Shown: positions 22,850 to 34,732 of the stretch, one piece after another
Layout: each line of letters opens with the position of its first letter
Position numbering within the stretch: position 1 is the first letter of the stretch
Assembly (NCBI GenBank): GCA_018257865.1
Contig: JAEUBA010000013.1
Location: 1-64,000, forward strand
Direction: 5' to 3'
DNA from: Stereocaulon alpinum
Lineage: Eukaryota > Ascomycota > Lecanoromycetes > Lecanorales > Stereocaulaceae
Length of the DNA: 64,000 nucleotides
Program-made: the position numbers and the translations under genes
Notes under the pieces: generated by a model
The model's input: only the letters and a program-made list of their open reading frames with translations
What the model was told of the DNA's origin: nothing
Databases searched by the model: none

Positions 22850-25101
22850 TCAAGCCGCAGGCGTGTCCTCGTCTGGTGCAACGCTTGCCTCCGCATCTTG
22901 AAAAGCCTCCCCAAACGCGGTATCGCTTGCGCCCATATCGCCCTGCTCATGTAGAGCTGCGTCATCAAGATCTTGAGCGTACCCAGCTAGCTCATCCCCT
23001 GCAGTACCCAAGTCACCAAAGTCTATGCCGTCTCCGAAATCATGGGAGTCAAAATTGCCGGTAGTATCATCCCCTGCACCTTCATCGAACTCCTGCATGT
23101 CGCCACCTCCAACAGCATCATCCACATTTGGAGTGTCCACGTTCGATTGCATAGCTGCGTCATTCGCAAACGTGTCGAAGTCACCGAGATCTTGGTCTTC
23201 ATCTGCTGCTGAATTCCCCTCTTTGTTGACCATGATCCATTCTTCGGCACCAGTTTCTTTGGGTTCAGCAGGTTGCGTCATGCCCTCCATATCGTTGTCC
23301 ATGTCCGGCACAGGCTGCGGTAAGGGTCGTTGGTTCGGGGGAACGTTTGATGTGTCGTTGACAGGAGTCGTTGCTTGCATAAAGTCTGAATTCGGTGGCT
23401 CTGAGATCGTAGGAGCTTGAGGGGTATCGCCATTGAATTGTCCAAATGTATCGACCATGTCATAGTCCTGATCACTGGTCTCTTTAGGCTCATGGTCGGG
23501 TTCAGGCTCAGCCTTTTCTTCAAGGCCTCCCTGCTGTAAGCATTCGACATTTGGTACAGCTATGATACTCTTGCCAGTGCGCGCCTCTAACTTGGAGATC
23601 ATTTCATTGAGCTTATGTTGCTCGGTATCTCCGACCTTGCTAGCATCGCCGTTGATCATATCCAGTGTCGACACTTTCAAAGTCTCAACGCCCTCCTTGA
23701 GGACACGGCCCTTATTGAGCTTTGCCATTCGCCTAGCATGATGTCGCTTCATTTTTTCCATCTCTGCGCTTATTGCCGCTACTCTCTCAGTTGCTCGTTT
23801 TGTGAAATCCTCTGCTTTGCTAGCCTCAAGCCTGCCGACACGCGGAGTAGCAGTGTCCGGGATGGGAAGTTGGTCCAGAATTTTGTGTGGGTCTGTGAGC
23901 TCTTCTGGTTTGTAGAAGGCTTCTGTAGGCGCTGCGTCGGTGGGTGCATCAAAGAAGTCTTTGGTAAGAGACTCAAGCTCGCCCTTCCGCCCAAGGCCAA
24001 GTTCTCCTGGTATTATCTGATGCGTATCGTAGGGTGAGTTCAATATTTCCTCTAGCCATTCATGATGCTGTACGTAACGATGGATGCTGATATCCCGAGG
24101 AGTAAGAAAGTCCATGTAGTCGCCTCCTGAAGTCCCATCCTCGTCTTCAAATGTAGGATCTGGTGCCATAGCAGGTGCTGGTATGGCGGTAGCTGATCCG
24201 TGTGCATGGTTCGGGGGAATGTGGCGCGGACGCTTTGCAGGAGATGGCCCCACTCCACGCTGAGCTGCTTGGGCTTGCTGATGTTGCATATAGGCCTGTT
24301 GCTGGCTTCTGTTCATATGCGAAATAACATCACCTGGGTAACCCATGGTCTGTTGCGGGAATTGGGGGTTGGGATTACCCGGGAGATTGATGGTGGGCCA
24401 GCTCTGGCTGTCACGTAGCATGAACTCTTTACGCACTAGCTGTCCGTGACGTTGCAGTTGCACGCGATCGCTTAGTGAGTGACGGATTTGATCTGGGATC
24501 CGGATTTGATTCGAAGGATATCGATTTTGCGGATCTGTTTGGCAATAATGGAAGATCCAAAGGGACGAGTCGGGTGGTGGGAGGCTGGGATCCGCGTTGG
24601 GAAGCTGTGTCAGTCGAAATCGACGTCGGCAGTGTGTGGCGACAGCCTCGTGAGGTAAGCGGTATCCGCTTCTGTGCAAATACATTTCCACTTGCTGAGA
24701 CGCCACGCGTCAGCAAATATAGGGTGCGGCAAAGGATTCTTAGGATCGCTTACATATCCTCTCGCCTCGGACCTGAAGGCTGTCTCGGGATCGGCCCAAA
24801 CATATCCATCACTTGCTGCAGAGGTACCCATCTGAGGTGGCTGCCAGACAAGCATTACATCTCCATCCGAAGGACAATTTAAGAACATCCAATTCATAGG
24901 GGCCTGTTCCTTGACGATTCGGGGAGCTTGGATCAGGTACTCGACCATAAGCTCGAGATTGAAGGAGGGGAGCTTCGGGAATGGCTGGCTCGAGACAAGG
25001 TGAATGTGCCGCAACTGCAAATCATTAGCACCAGGAGCTCCTATTCAGTTGCCTTCTTAACGTACAAGCGACGGAGGCACCAAGTCGCTGGGCTCGCCCA
25101 T
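22850..25101 (-). CDS. SSR4: SWI/SNF and RSC chromatin-remodelling subunit Ssr4
   Basis: Three exons on the minus strand (25101-25066, 25014-24754, 24694-22850) encode about 713 residues. The N-terminal fungal Ssr4 domain (DUF1750) is clear: MGEPSDLVPPSL-LRHIHLVSS, SDGYVWADPETAFRSEARGY, then MYLHRSGYRLPHEAVATHCR and the RKEFMLRDSQSWPTI block. The remainder is low in complexity, with Gln-rich, Pro-rich and a strongly acidic C-terminal half. In fission yeast Ssr4 is a shared subunit of SWI/SNF and RSC in the nucleus. The 36-base first exon is supported by frame and by the conserved VPPSL-LRHIHLVSS junction. It shares a divergent promoter with the RED-like gene. Confidence 0.93.
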
Positions 25102-25541
25102 GATTGCGAATTGAACCCTGTCGAACGGCAATTCTTTCCAGTGGCAGATGCTCGTCTCTAGACTGATAGCCTCTCAGTATCTTAGTAAAGTATATCAATG
25201 CGCGCGCATCAGAAGTAGACTGAGCCAATTTGGATGCGATTGAAGCTGTCAATAGTTTTACCACGACACGACTGAGAGCGAAGCGCGCTTTCATGATCGC
25301 CGTTTTGCCAAGTAAAGATCTGTCGGCAAGTTCCGGCTCGAGGTTCCATTCACGATCCAACAGATCTTTGACTCTTGACTGATCTCTTGTGAAGCTTTCA
25401 CGAACTTCTTGCCCACGGCTTGACTGATTCCCGGAAGAATCAATTGTCCTCCTTCGTCTTCGTGCTCATAACCTTATTCGTGACTACAAAGCTCTACAAA
25501 GCAACCCACCATGTTCTGATTCGCGATATTCAACCACTACC
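25102..25541. promoter_or_regulatory. Shared divergent promoter, SSR4 and RED-like gene
   Basis: 440 bases separate the two divergent start codons, so both core promoters lie here. No defined motif was recognised. Confidence 0.5.
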
Positions 25542-27209
25542 ATGAACAATACTCAGTTCCGCCAGTTGGTGCTTGACACCCCAACACCCGCCAAGAGCAA
25601 TGATGGTGCCGTGGGGTCTACACCGCAGCGAGGAGGCGTCACTCCTGCCCTGGGCTCGCGGATGCGATCTAGCATACCTATGACACCGTACGACGCTCTC
25701 AGCCCTTCTATGTTTCCATGGACCTACTGACTGATACATAGACGCTCTGTAGCAGGTTCATCCGGAAACGACTTTGCCCGCCAGCTTGCTGAACGAAATG
25801 CCGAACTCAATCCCTCAAATGCTAAAAAGTTCCGCTCATCTGCGGCACCCAAAGGCACAAAGCTACGCTCAGGCTACCAAGATCGTACACAGCTGCGCAC
25901 CTCGACCGACGAAAATGACAAAGCTCTTAGGGTCAAAGCTCTGGAGGAGATGGTCAAGTTGGGCCAGATGGAACAGAAAACGTTTGAGGCACTAAGGGAT
26001 GAGATCGTAGGTGGTGATGTGAAGGATGTACATCTGGTGAAGGGCTTGGACTACAGGCTATTGGAGAGAGTCAGAAGAGGGGAAGACGTCCTTTCAGACA
26101 AGAAGCCCACGCTGTCCGAAGACCAGGACGAAGACTCCAAGGCCGAGCCAGAAGCGAATATTGATGATGAGTTTGAGAAACTTGAGGATAAGAACATCCA
26201 GCCAATGGCTAAGGAAACTAAGTCGAAGAAGGGAGAGATGGCTCCACCGCCACCTGTGGCAGGCAAGAAACGGACGCGAGATGACATATTGAGGGAGCTC
26301 AAAGAGTCTAGAGCTGCAGCGGCTGAAAAAGCGAAGCAGTCGCAGCTAGGACCTAAATTTGTGAAGCTTGGTGAAAAGAGGGAGAGCTCTAGGATCGAAA
26401 GAGATGAGAAAGGTAGAGAGGTCCTCGTCACGGTCGATCAAGACGGCAGAGTAAAGAGGAAGGTCAGAAAGGCCGTAATGGAAAATGAAACTACCAATGG
26501 CCATGGCCTGTTAATGCCGGACAAGGGTGCTAAGCCGTTGGGAATGGAAGTCCCAACTGTTGCGCCGGTCCCGGCACAGGATGATGACACAGATATATTC
26601 GAAGGTGTAGGCGTAGACTACAATCCTTTAGGGAATATGGAAGACGACGACGAAGATTCCGACGATAGCGACGCGGAAGCCAAAGCGGCTGCTGAGCCTG
26701 CCATGTTATCACCACCTCCGAAGCCATCAGGATCAGAAACACCTTCAATGGCTCCTCCACCAGGCAAAAAGCGCAACTACTTTGGTGACTCAACCGAGGA
26801 CGATGAAACGACCAATGAGCCTCCGCTGAACCCTCTCACTGACCCATCCATTCTCGCAGCACTAAAAAGAGCCTCTGCCATCAATCCTGTGCCATCATCC
26901 TCCACAGACGAAGAAGAAGCAGCTAAGCTTGCGAGGCGCAAGAAGATGCTTGAATCACACGATCGTGACGCCGAAGACATGGACATGGAATTTGGCAGCA
27001 GTCGCTTTGGAGATCAAGAAGATGGAGAAGATAAGAGGGTAAAATTAAGTGCTTGGCATGGAGATGGAGATGGAGATGAGGGTGGCGACGGAGGGGAAAG
27101 GGATGGTAAGGCCAAAAGGAAGAGAGGTGCGAAGAAGAGGAAGGGAGACGTGAACAGCGCAGCGGACGTCCTGAAGGTGATAGAGAGGAGAAAGGGAAAA
27201 GGCAAATAG
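25542..27209 (+). CDS. RED/IK-like protein, probable spliceosome factor
   Basis: Two exons (25542-25687 and 25742-27209) encode about 537 residues. The N-terminus MNNTQFRQLVLDTPTP, the SSAAPKGTKLRSGYQDR block and HLVKGLDYRLLERVRRGED match the N-terminal domain of RED (IK) proteins, which bind Smu1 and act in spliceosome B-complex activation. The rest is charged and disordered, with acidic runs, basic clusters (KRKRGAKKRK) and a C-terminal VLKVIERRKGKGK. The intron joins ATGACACC to ACGCTCT and keeps PMTP-RSVAGSSGNDFARQ in frame. The family is also described as mitotic-checkpoint-related in animals; a splicing role is the safer inference. Confidence 0.87.
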
Positions 27210-28999
27210 AGGAGTAACGAATCAATCTAAAGGAATTGAATGTATCGCGGCGCCCACTCTCCGGAATGTAGACAAACGTGCGTCCAACGTGCCTTCCCGA
27301 GTTAAAATCCTCGACCCAAACCTTTCCTCAACGTCGTCTGTTGCCCTCACCATTTTCTCCCAACCGTGATTCAAGGGTTTTGTTGCTTTGACAATGGTTA
27401 TATCCCGCTGTTAGTAACTCTTTGTCCATTGACACAAGCGAGTGCCACCACCAATGGTCCCGCAAGCACGGCTCATTCCATGCGAAACATGTGGATCCCG
27501 CATTGGTCCTCAAAAATCCTACCGTCCGGTCATCACTCCTTGCACACACGTACACATCATTTCAATCGATGTAAGGCCAACGTAAGAGACTCAACTTGAG
27601 ACACTCTCGGGTTCATCGGAACTCGCACCAGCATCATTGAGGACATGGGTTCTACTCCAAGCTGTGAGACAATATTTCTTCGAGCTTGTTAACAATCAAT
27701 CATACCCTTCTGCATAGCTGTTGAAGAGGGCATGGAACGGATTTTCGAGTTCTGGCAATCTCATTTCTAGCAAAGTCTCTCATACTATCTGCAAAAGGAA
27801 GCTGTCCATTATGAGGCAGTGAGTGCATTGACATCTGCTACCCATGTGCCGGGAATCACCGTCATCCATGTTGTATTTTTTGTTGCAACACGAAGCATAA
27901 CAACGACCGGTCGCTCTTCGGGTACGTGATTGGTGATGTTGAAGGGAACAAGTAACACATGCAAGGAATTCAATGTCAGATGTTAATTAGATGTCAGGAT
28001 CGTCAAGGGATCTTGCTGCTTCAGTGCATCGCAATGTCACATCAGCATCCACGACTCCGTCACCTTTGGGCGGTAGAACTAGGGATCCGGGATCCAGGAT
28101 CCTGAACAAGTGAAACGGTAGCGTGTTGAAGAAAAGGGTCTTTCCCACGCGGAATCGGTAAATTCGTAATGCAATTGGATTAATTATGACCTCGGGGGTT
28201 CCGACCGACGGCAAAGCGCAACAAGCTTTGTCTGACAAGGAATCTCCCAGGAACAACTGATTTTAGCCCAGCGCTTCCCCTGAAAGGATATTATTCTAAA
28301 GGTAATACATGAAGCTCGAGATGAGCTGAACATTTCCGAACATCAACAATAATCAACCACGTGGGCGACTCATGGGCAAGCTCAATTATGCTTGACGTTT
28401 GCGCAAATGGTATTGATGCTCTATATAACTTGTCAGCTTGAGCGTGAGGTTGAGGATTATGATGTAGCGAATGAAGTCGTGCCGCATGAACCTGGCTTAT
28501 TGGGGCTGAAAGGGGAGTACCTTACCAAGTTAGGGGCGGGTTCCAACGCCCCTGGCTGATCGCTGAAGAGTAAGATTAATGGAGTGAGTGACTACTACTA
28601 GCTAATTAGAACTAGCATTGCGTGGCGCCCGACAAAGCACCAACCTTTCATCTTTGTCCCTGTCCATGTCCGAGTTTGGCTGGCCTGGACCGGGAAATTG
28701 CACGGTCATGGCCAAGCTTAGCTGATTTACTAGTCTCTTCCTCCCCTAATCCCCAAACACAACTCTCTTCTCTCCTTCTCTTACAACACCTCACCGTCGC
28801 TGTACTGCCCAACCACCACAGTTGTCGTTCCTTGACACGAGCATTCGCTCATTACACTCTTTTGACCCTCGTCGGTCACCACCTTCTCTTACAGCCCTGG
28901 TTGGCCCCAGTCACCCGAGCATCAACAATCAAAACAAATTCTGTCCAACACAACAAGTACAAATTGACTAGAACAAGTACACATTGAAGATCCATCACC
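27210..28999. other. Long intergenic region upstream of the GH128 gene
   Basis: About 1.8 kb with no confident gene. A minus-strand open frame at 27,987-28,256 shows no domain. BamHI-like palindromes cluster near 28,083-28,102 (GGGATCCGGGATCCAGGATCC). C/T-rich sequence from about 28,740 to the ATG probably belongs to the GH128 promoter and leader. Confidence 0.5.
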
Positions 29000-31060
29000 A
29001 TGGTAGTCCTCAACATCGCCGTTCTGACGGCTCTTCTGCCTGCGATTCTCGCGTTGCCTGGGCTTCACGGCCGTGGCCATCATGGACCTTATATGCATGA
29101 TAAAAGAAACTTCTACCCCACAGGCTTTCCTCAGCAATCAGGCCTTTCAGCATCCGGTGGACATCAGCCTCGCCCTTCCGGTGCACCAATTGGTACTGCT
29201 CCCTTCCCAGTTGGAAACGGAACGACTGCTGGGCCTACAGGAACTGGTACTGGTATAAGCGGTGGAAGCAGCAGTGTTATTGAGGCTGGAAGCAGCCAAA
29301 CTGGCGCCCCCGCTGGCCCGGTTACTATCATGTCGACTATCAATCTCATTCCAGTACCAGTAACAACCGACATCTACGGCTCCAGCCCGTCGCAATCAGC
29401 TGCTCCAGGTGCTCCAGGTTCTGGTCTACCAGGCTCCCAGTCCCCGGGCTCCCAATCCCCTGGCTCCCAATCCCCTGGCTCCCAATCCCCTGGCTCCCAA
29501 TCCCCTGGCTCCCAATCGGCAGGTCAGCAATCTGCAGGCCAGCAATCCGCAGGTCAACAATCCGCAGGCCAGCAGTCGGCAGGTCAGCAATCCGCAGGCT
29601 CGCAGTCTCCCGGATCGCAGTCTCCGGGTCAACAATCCCCAGGCTCGCAATCTCCAGGTTCCCAAGCTCCGGGCTCCCAATCCCCAGGCCAATCTCCAGC
29701 ATCAGGATCTCCTGGATCCCCAGCTCAGGGCCCAGGCGCACCTGGCGCTGGTGGGGCGGGTGCTACATGCGGGCCGGCTACAGTCACAGTCACAGCAGCA
29801 CAAACGGTTACTGTTACCGTTCCAGCAGGCTCTGCCCAGAGCGGTGCTCCAGGCGCCCCAGGCAGCGGACCAGCTCAAGCTGTAAGCAGCGCCCCCAGCC
29901 AGCAGGCAAGCTTTTCGGCTCCTTTCGCAATTGGCAACGCTAGCGCTTCTACTGGTCCTACTGCCACCGGTACCGGATTGATTGGCACAGATATTAGCAA
30001 ACCAACATACCATATGCCAGTCCCATTGCCAGCTCACAGCGCTCCCATTATTGTTGATCAGCCAAAGGCAGCGATCAATTCGCCAGCTCCAACTCAGGCA
30101 GCAGCTCAGGCCGCACCAGCAGCACAAGAGGCTACCTCTTCAGCCACCGCTGCTTCCGTCCCTGTGAAGGCACTTTACCATGCCCCAGCTGCGCAAGCTA
30201 AAGTACAGCAATACCAACAGCCAGCTGCTCCAGCTCAACAACCCACCAGCGCTACATCTCCATCTGAAGTCGCTACTTCTTCCGCTGCCCCAGTCGAGTC
30301 TTCCGCTGCCCCTAAGAAGTCAGCCCCCAAGTCTGGCGGCGGTGTCAAAGCTCGTGGTATTCTCTACTCCAATGGCGGCATGTCTTCCGAATCAGCACTC
30401 TCTGCGGCAAATGGCCTGGATCTTTCCAACATCGGCTGGGGTTGGAATTGGGATTCCTCTCCTGCTCCCGCATCTGGAGCAGCGACTGGATCTTTGAACG
30501 TTCAATACGTCCCCATGCTGTTGACCCTTGACAGCACCCACACCGGCGTCTGGGAGAGCAACAGCGCCGGCGCTGAATGGGTTATGGGCTTCAATGAGCC
30601 CGACCAATGTGGTGGCGGAGGAGGTTGCATGCAAGTTAGCGACGTGGTTCAGGGCTGGAACACTCACTTCGCCGGCAAGAGTGCCAACAAGGTCTCTCCC
30701 GCAACAACCAATGATATCCAAACCCAAGGCAAGGGTCTTTCGTACATGTCCGAGTTCCTTAGTGCCTGCACAGGCTGCAAGTTCGACGCTCTAGCCTTCC
30801 ATTACTACGGCCCTGGCAGCGACCTGAGCGTACTCAAGAACACCATTTCAGCATACCAGAAACTCCAACAGCAGTACGGCATCGCGGAACTCTGGATCAC
30901 CGAAATGGCACCCACCGATGGCCCCAGTCCCTCGGAGATCGTATCAATGTTGAACTACTTGGACTCGAGCGGTGTCAACCGATATGCGTTCAACGGGCTC
31001 AACACTGGCAGTGGTGTCTCCTTGACAGGCGCCCTGGCGTCTGCTTACTGTACTGCTTAG
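29000..31060 (+). CDS. Secreted glycoside hydrolase family 128-type beta-1,3-glucanase with repeat linker
   Basis: A single exon encodes 686 residues in a strong CACCATGG start context. Residues 1-18 form a signal peptide (MVVLNIAVLTALLPAILA). Residues of roughly 20-448 are a Ser/Pro/Gly/Ala/Gln-rich region, probably O-glycosylated, with a tandem QSPGS/QSAGQ repeat at about 144-235. The C-terminal domain from about 449 (KARGILYSNGG) is the Asl1-like glycosyl hydrolase core. Candidate catalytic acids are Glu near 533 in GFNEPD and Glu near 634 in ITEMAP. Such enzymes act on beta-1,3-glucan in the fungal wall or septum. No GPI signal is evident at the C-terminus, which ends ASAYCTA. Confidence 0.9.
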   Translation: MVVLNIAVLTALLPAILALPGLHGRGHHGPYMHDKRNFYPTGFPQQSGLSASGGHQPRPSGAPIGTAPFPVGNGTTAGPTGTGTGISGGSSSVIEAGSSQTGAPAGPVTIMSTINLIPVPVTTDIYGSSPSQSAAPGAPGSGLPGSQSPGSQSPGSQSPGSQSPGSQSPGSQSAGQQSAGQQSAGQQSAGQQSAGQQSAGSQSPGSQSPGQQSPGSQSPGSQAPGSQSPGQSPASGSPGSPAQGPGAPGAGGAGATCGPATVTVTAAQTVTVTVPAGSAQSGAPGAPGSGPAQAVSSAPSQQASFSAPFAIGNASASTGPTATGTGLIGTDISKPTYHMPVPLPAHSAPIIVDQPKAAINSPAPTQAAAQAAPAAQEATSSATAASVPVKALYHAPAAQAKVQQYQQPAAPAQQPTSATSPSEVATSSAAPVESSAAPKKSAPKSGGGVKARGILYSNGGMSSESALSAANGLDLSNIGWGWNWDSSPAPASGAATGSLNVQYVPMLLTLDSTHTGVWESNSAGAEWVMGFNEPDQCGGGGGCMQVSDVVQGWNTHFAGKSANKVSPATTNDIQTQGKGLSYMSEFLSACTGCKFDALAFHYYGPGSDLSVLKNTISAYQKLQQQYGIAELWITEMAPTDGPSPSEIVSMLNYLDSSGVNRYAFNGLNTGSGVSLTGALASAYCTA
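29431..29700 (+). repeat. In-frame 15-base tandem repeat in the GH128 linker
   Basis: The unit GGCTCCCAATCCCCT, coding for G-S-Q-S-P, repeats exactly several times at about 29,444-29,515. It then diverges into GGTCAGCAATCTGCA-type units (G-Q-Q-S-A) and back to G-S-Q-S-P. The 15-base period keeps frame, so copy number can change without breaking the gene. Confidence 0.85.
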
Positions 31061-32807
31061 ATGTTTCAAGCTTCGCAACATAGGCAAAGGAGAAGCTATG
31101 ACGTTGGATAAGGTGGCTTGGAAAGGGGGACGAGGAGAAGCACAAATTTTCCTTGAGTGGAGGGTTTTTCTTTGTGTATAGTTTAATGGAGGATGGAAAC
31201 TGCATATTGCGTGCGTTTGTTAGATAGAGGGAATCGAAACAGTTTGACTATGTAATCTCCAATTTCAGCAATTGTCAAAGTGTAGCATATCTGTAAGACT
31301 GGCTGTATACCAGAATCTGGAATGCGATCTGGAACAGAACCTGGACATCTCCAAAAGTACACTGACCAACAGGAACACTGCTGACGGTGTTGTATTACCA
31401 AAGCTGCCTAATTGCAGGAATCTGTACAACGGACACTAGCATCCCAACTCCACAAGAAGACTCGATTTGCGTGAAGTCCATCACCCTCGAACGCGATTCT
31501 GCTCAACCGGCCACTCCTACGCCCGCAGCCCCGGCACCCTTACTTAGAAACACCCCCAAACCTCCCCCCTCAAGCGCCACGATAGCACATTCCAGGGCCC
31601 AATCTTATCACCCCTGACCCTGAATATGTACTGTACTGTAACCAGCCCCAGGGCACCTCTCTAGAGGAGCACAAGGAGTTCCCAGGCTTCAGCTCTACGA
31701 TTGGCTGCCTGGTTGGATAGTTGAGCGGTGGACCCAAGACCCTTCTATAATATCACCAAGTCCCATTCAAAATCTCACCCACCACCTCATACCTAAAATT
31801 TGGTTGATAAGGGTCCTAAAGAGGGAACATTCAAGCGCCACAATCCTCCCTACGCAGGTAGGATACCAAGACTAAGACCAAGTCCCAAGATCCGTTACGA
31901 ACGCGCGGCAATGCCAATAACACCAAGCACCACGCTCGGCCGCGCTCGGCCAAGGAGACTAAGAGGCTATTCCAAGAAGAACAAGAAGATGCCGAGAACT
32001 CAGTTCATGTTAAGAAGAGGGCTGAGGGGTACAGAGCCTCGATTTGTTTGGGAGTTTCTTTTCGGGGTGGTGATGATGGGTGTGGGGGTGGAGTTGAACG
32101 AGTTTGTGAGGGAGAGGGGGGGGGGTTGGTGAGGAGGGGTGATGGGTGATGGGTGATGGGGGTTGGGGGGTGGGGATGGGGAGAGGATAGAGGGGTGGTT
32201 GTTGGAAGTTTACAGGTTGGGAATTGGATCGAGACACCAGCAGCGCTCGATTACCCGATGCTTTTGCGTAAGGACGAAGTCCCCCTGCTGTGGCAATGAT
32301 CATTCAATACGTACGCGACGTGCACCATTGAAATGCTAATGTGTCCAGCTCTCAACCGCCTACTCCTTCACTGACGTCTCGCCCCTGCACAGATGCGTGA
32401 CAATCATGTTATCGATTCACACAAGAGCCTCCCCTTGCATTGCTGCAGGCTGAGAAGAGGGGATGACGGATTCACTACCTACCTACGCACATAAAGCGGC
32501 TCTCGGATTCGTCGAGACCCTTTTACACGGCAAGACATTATGGCTATTGGTCTATCGATGGTGTTGAGACTCGCCTGGGTTTGCTACCCCGTAGGGAAGG
32601 TGGAAATATGTTGATTGAACCTCGCGGATTGTTCAGGCTGAAGAGGTGCCGCCACAGCATGATGAGACTGTGTCTTGCCACCCACCAATGAATGAATACC
32701 TGTCGAGTTGATATGAATAGGCCGAAGAATCTGGTCTCTGAGTACCTTTCACCACTTGTTTTGTGAATACTTCGGGCTGGAGTCTGGCATGTTCTCGCAC
32801 TCCCATT
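31061..32807. other. Intergenic region, no confident gene; G-rich tract
   Basis: About 1.75 kb between the GH128 gene and the first HWW-family gene. Near 32,110-32,190 there is a G-rich simple tract with GATGGGT repeats and a run of nine G. Open frames here depend on non-ATG starts or low-complexity sequence. No RNA gene was seen. Confidence 0.5.
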
Positions 32808-33236
32808 ATGCGGCTGATCCACATATATTCAATTGGTCTTTCAGCCTTGCTAGCCCTCAACAACACCGATACGATCCACTGCTTTCCCGTGCACAACTTC
32901 CAGCCACCCTCCATACTCTTCCCACACACGTATGCAAGTGCAATTGGGCCTGCTTCCGAAGGTTTCATACTCTCCCCTCTTGCACCCCCAACATCAAGCC
33001 GAATGGCTTATACAGGCATCGAGACCAAGAAGCATTGGTGGGACTCTATCTTGGCAAATACTTCTACATGGATGCTCATTACATTCGATTGTGTGAGTGT
33101 TGTTTTCTTGATTTCGTGCCGGAAATTGATCTGGGAGATTGTGGGTATACTCTATAGAACTTCTAGATTTGGAAGAATAAACGGCTAACCGCTGACAGCT
33201 GAAGGGACGAGGGCAGACGATGAGGAGAATGGGGTA
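32808..33236 (+). CDS. HWW-family small membrane protein 1 (unknown function)
   Basis: Two exons (32808-33140 and 33198-33236) encode about 123 residues. It opens with a hydrophobic signal-like segment (MRLIHIYSIGLSALLAL). A Ser/Pro-rich linker of about 50 residues follows, then KKHWWDS, and a membrane segment TWMLITFDCVSVVFLISC ending in RKLIWEI. The intron falls directly after that Ile codon in phase 0 and has a CTAAC branch site. The short last exon reads LKGRGQTMRRMG. The same layout, motif and intron position occur in the next two genes, which is the main evidence that it is real. I do not know a named family with this pattern. The TM carries an Asp, and a basic tail follows. Confidence 0.7.
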
Positions 33237-34043
33237 AGCGATGCAGTATGTGGTTACGTGATAGACGGCTGTGCTGTGTGGTCAAGGGATATTCGTTCGG
33301 ATCTTGATGAGGAGGAGCGAGTGTGCATAGTGTTGTCATTGCTGGGAGTGTTCTGACTCTGATTGTCTGGTGGAATTATGGATGGGATGTTGTGGGCTAC
33401 GCTGTTGAAGTTGTAACTCTGCGGCTAAAGTATTGATTGTTAGCATTCCAACAGTCTACGAAGGACCATCGGATCGAGAATGCCAATGTTGGCGAAGGCT
33501 GCCAATACCCTGAGTCATTCAAGCTGCCTTGGCAGGAAAAGCTTGACGACTATTGCCTACCCATCCAGAACCAATGAGGCTGTGAGGCTAAGACATCGGT
33601 TACGCAAGCAAAGACTCATGTCCAAGCAATGAGACATTTCATGTTTCGACTCGTATCTACTTCTGCAATGATAGAAATAATGGTGATTGTGGAAAGGTCA
33701 CTTACTCACCGAACCACTTTATGCAGCGGCCAGGCTAGTAGCTGTGAGACATACAATCATCACCACAAACTCAACAAGAGTTGCTCTTTAGGTATCTCAC
33801 CGCGACAAGATTCTATTGAGCGAGTTATCCGTGCACTTGTAGGACGATCTTCAGCAGCCTGGGTCTGTTCCACCCGTTAGTTTCACATGTCCTCACTGCG
33901 TCAAATGCTGAAGTCTCTGTTCGGCGGTATTTAGCTTCGACCATTGTCTCCATCACTGTCACCTAGCTTTCGGTTAGTAAGCATCATCTCTAGAATTTTG
34001 GGAAACAAAGTTGTGTTTTGGGTAGGCAGCTATTCGGCTGGAC
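33237..34043. other. Intergenic region between HWW-family genes 1 and 2
   Basis: About 800 bases with no convincing ATG-started gene. Short frames lack the HWW motif. It may contain decayed sequence, but no paralog remnant could be read. Confidence 0.45.
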
Positions 34044-34450
34044 ATGTGGATCCAATTGATCACTCTCGCAATCCTCCTGCTTGTCAGCATCAGCATCAGC
34101 ATCAGCAACATCGCTACCGCTCATGCTATTTCGACTCCTGCCCTACGAGCACACAGTTCGCTGTCTTCCGACGCAGCCGATGCCACGAACTGGCATGTTT
34201 CGCATCCTCCCTCGTCTCTACGCAGAAGACATTTTATACCATCTGTGGATAAACACCACTGGTGGGACTCATCTTGGGTGCCAGAGATGACCTGGCTACT
34301 CCTCATATTCGATATTATTAGTGCTCTCGTTTTCATCGGGATATGGCCCACTCTTTGGAACATCGTACGTTTGCGAGATATGGAAGATAGGACTAGAGTA
34401 CTGACTTTTGGTAGTTGAAACATCCTTTGGCACGAATTCGACGGGGGTGA
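34044..34450 (+). CDS. HWW-family small membrane protein 2 (unknown function)
   Basis: Two exons (34044-34364 and 34415-34450) encode about 118 residues. The N-terminus is a strong signal peptide or anchor (MWIQLITLAILLLVSI). A Ser/His/Arg-rich stretch leads to KHHWWDS, followed by the membrane segment TWLLLIFDIISALVFIGIW and then TLWNI. The intron (GTACGT to GGTAG) follows the Ile codon in phase 0, as in the flanking paralogs. The final exon reads LKHPLARIRRG. The conserved HWW-[DH]-S, the Phe-Asp inside the membrane segment and the shared intron argue for descent from one duplicated gene. Topology is probably a type with the linker outside and the short basic tail in the cytosol. Confidence 0.72.
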
Positions 34451-34732
34451 CGGACCAAGAAGCTCGTCAGACATGTTTGACCGAGGTCTTTGCGAGTGCG
34501 GAAGGCAAAGTGTCGCAAAGCATAGCAACACTTTCATACAGGAGTCGAAAGGTGTTGTGATTTCGTTGGCCTCATCCGTTCTCATCATTTGACACATCTT
34601 CAATTCCACATCCAACGCTCAATACTTCTTGATGAGTTTTCTTGGAAAGTTTCATCACCTCAGAACGCATTCTGTTTCCCTCTATTCATAAGGTTACTGC
34701 TCAGCAGTAACCAGTATTGAGAGTGGGCAATT

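Noticed and set aside
29431..29700. Regular spaced repeats that could be mistaken for a CRISPR-like array
   Set aside because: The unit is 15 bases, contiguous, in frame with a protein and without spacers, in a eukaryotic genome.
29346..30127. Antisense frames opposite the GH128 gene, rich in GLGAR-type repeats
   Set aside because: They are shadows of the Ser/Pro/Gln-rich repeat linker and show no signal peptide, domain or consistent start.
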